The position numbers and the translations under genes are program-made. From an uncultured Collinsella sp. (GTDB lineage: Bacteria > Actinomycetota > Coriobacteriia > Coriobacteriales > Coriobacteriaceae), in the NCBI GenBank assembly GCA_958445895.1, contig CAUCTV010000093.1, positions 1 to 5,008 on the forward strand: 5,008 nt of DNA, read 5' to 3'. The number at the start of each line of letters is the position of its first letter. The first letter of the stretch is position 1. The notes beneath the pieces are model-generated. The model had not been told where the DNA came from. It searched no databases and was given only the letters and a program-made list of their open reading frames with translations. Positions 4,389-5,008 of this stretch are shown here, in pieces.

Positions 4389-5008
4389 ATTCAGGGAACG
4401 CTTCGCGGGCCGCGAGGGCGAATATGTCCTAATCGGTGGCGGAGCCTGCGACCTGCTGTTCGGCGAGGTCGGGCAAGATTTCAGGGCAACGAAAGATCTC
4501 GATCTAGTCCTACTGGTGGAGGCGCTGACGCCTGAGTTCGGCCGCGTGTTCTGGGACTTTGTTCGGGAAGGCGGGTACGAGAACAAACAAAAGAGTAGCG
4601 GGAAGCCGCAGTTCTACCGGTTCTCTAAGCCGAAGGACCCGGCCTTCCCCGCCATGCTGGAGTTATTTGCACGCACCGACATCAACCTGCGCCACGGGGA
4701 TTCCGGCCTTTTGCCGATACACATCGGGGAGGAGGTTTCTAGTCTTTCTGCGATTCTGCTGGACGAGGAGTACTACAAATTGCTCGTGGAGAACAGAGTA
4801 TCGGTGGGCGGCGTCGCTGCCTTGTCGGTCGAGGGACTAATCCCCTTCAAAGCAAAGGCGTGGCTCGACCTGTCTGCCAAGCGTGCAGATGGAAAGGCAG
4901 TCGATGAGAAGAGCGTAAAGAAGCACCGTAACGACGTCTGCCGCCTCGCCACCTTGCTCGCGGGCAACGAGCGTCCCGCCATGAGCGAGGGTGTTCTTGC
5001 TGACATGA
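4372..5008 (+). CDS. AbiEii-like nucleotidyltransferase, predicted toxin (3' end beyond window)
   Basis: The frame opens at ATG 4372 inside the end of the preceding gene and stays open to the right edge (212 codons, no stop). The nucleotidyltransferase signature is clear: VLIGGGACDLLFG (19-31) supplies the GG loop, and RATKDLDLVLL (38-48) supplies the R-x-T-K-D-x-D block with metal-binding D42 and D44. This is the DNA polymerase beta-type fold of AbiEii/MenT toxins, which use a nucleotide triphosphate and, in MenT, modify tRNA ends. Further on, IPFKAKAWLDL (153-163) and KKHRNDVCRLATLL resemble the lysine-bearing helix and distal helices of that family. No separate ribosome site is needed because translation is coupled by the 17-nt overlap. 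Fold and family group are confident. The substrate is unknown, and the missing C-terminus prevents checking full length. Confidence 0.8.
   Translation, partial: MKGIDKFRERFAGREGEYVLIGGGACDLLFGEVGQDFRATKDLDLVLLVEALTPEFGRVFWDFVREGGYENKQKSSGKPQFYRFSKPKDPAFPAMLELFARTDINLRHGDSGLLPIHIGEEVSSLSAILLDEEYYKLLVENRVSVGGVAALSVEGLIPFKAKAWLDLSAKRADGKAVDEKSVKKHRNDVCRLATLLAGNERPAMSEGVLADM

Noticed and set aside
4287..4840. Alternative frames at 4287-4586 (-) and 4559-4840 (+)
   Set aside because: They overlap the nucleotidyltransferase gene, whose frame carries clear catalytic motifs. Their products are serine/arginine-rich shadows.

Overview
The window looks like an accessory island next to a tRNA gene in a moderately GC-rich bacterium. 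A gut Actinomycetota of the Coriobacteriia (Eggerthella/Slackia-like) is my best guess. This rests on the style of the proteins (a DUF3990-type protein with an XRE partner, a Doc toxin, an AbiEi/AbiEii-like pair), the base composition and the CCA-encoding tRNA-Val. No marker gene settles the host, so treat the taxonomy as tentative.

Layout. Positions 3-107 (+) are the last 34 codons of an unrecognised gene. Positions 338-459 (-) hold a tRNA-Val (anticodon CAC) and its intrinsic terminator. Three 12-bp near-repeats beside the tRNA 3' end read like the tail of a phage-type integrase, a possible scar of an integrated element. Positions 700-2747 (-) form a tightly packed four-gene unit. In transcription order these are a DUF3990/ADP-ribosyltransferase-like protein, an XRE protein with a conserved N-terminal domain, a 61-residue acidic protein, and a Doc/Fic-family toxin. 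Each junction overlaps or is separated by about 11 nt. One promoter at about 2780-2788, caught between two inverted copies of a 16-bp palindrome, appears to serve the unit.

Positions 2813-3398 contain no convincing gene. They hold two diverged tandem copies of a ~135-bp imperfectly palindromic element and then a symmetrical array of four TGTAAC half-sites. That array precedes a two-gene + strand operon: a 329-residue winged-helix protein (3399-4388) resembling AbiEi-type antitoxins, overlapping by 17 nt a DNA polymerase beta-like nucleotidyltransferase (4372 onward) of the AbiEii type, which is open at the right edge.

Reading. I see three putative toxin-antitoxin modules of different chemistry side by side: ADP-ribosyltransferase-like, Doc-type Fic, and nucleotidyltransferase. 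Two are fused into one toxin-antitoxin-antitoxin-toxin operon, and the third is divergent from it. Each transcription unit has its own dyad-symmetric operator, as expected of autoregulated toxin-antitoxin or phage-defence loci. The role assignments are inferred from family resemblance and gene order and have not been tested. The 61-residue protein between the XRE and doc genes is the least familiar component.
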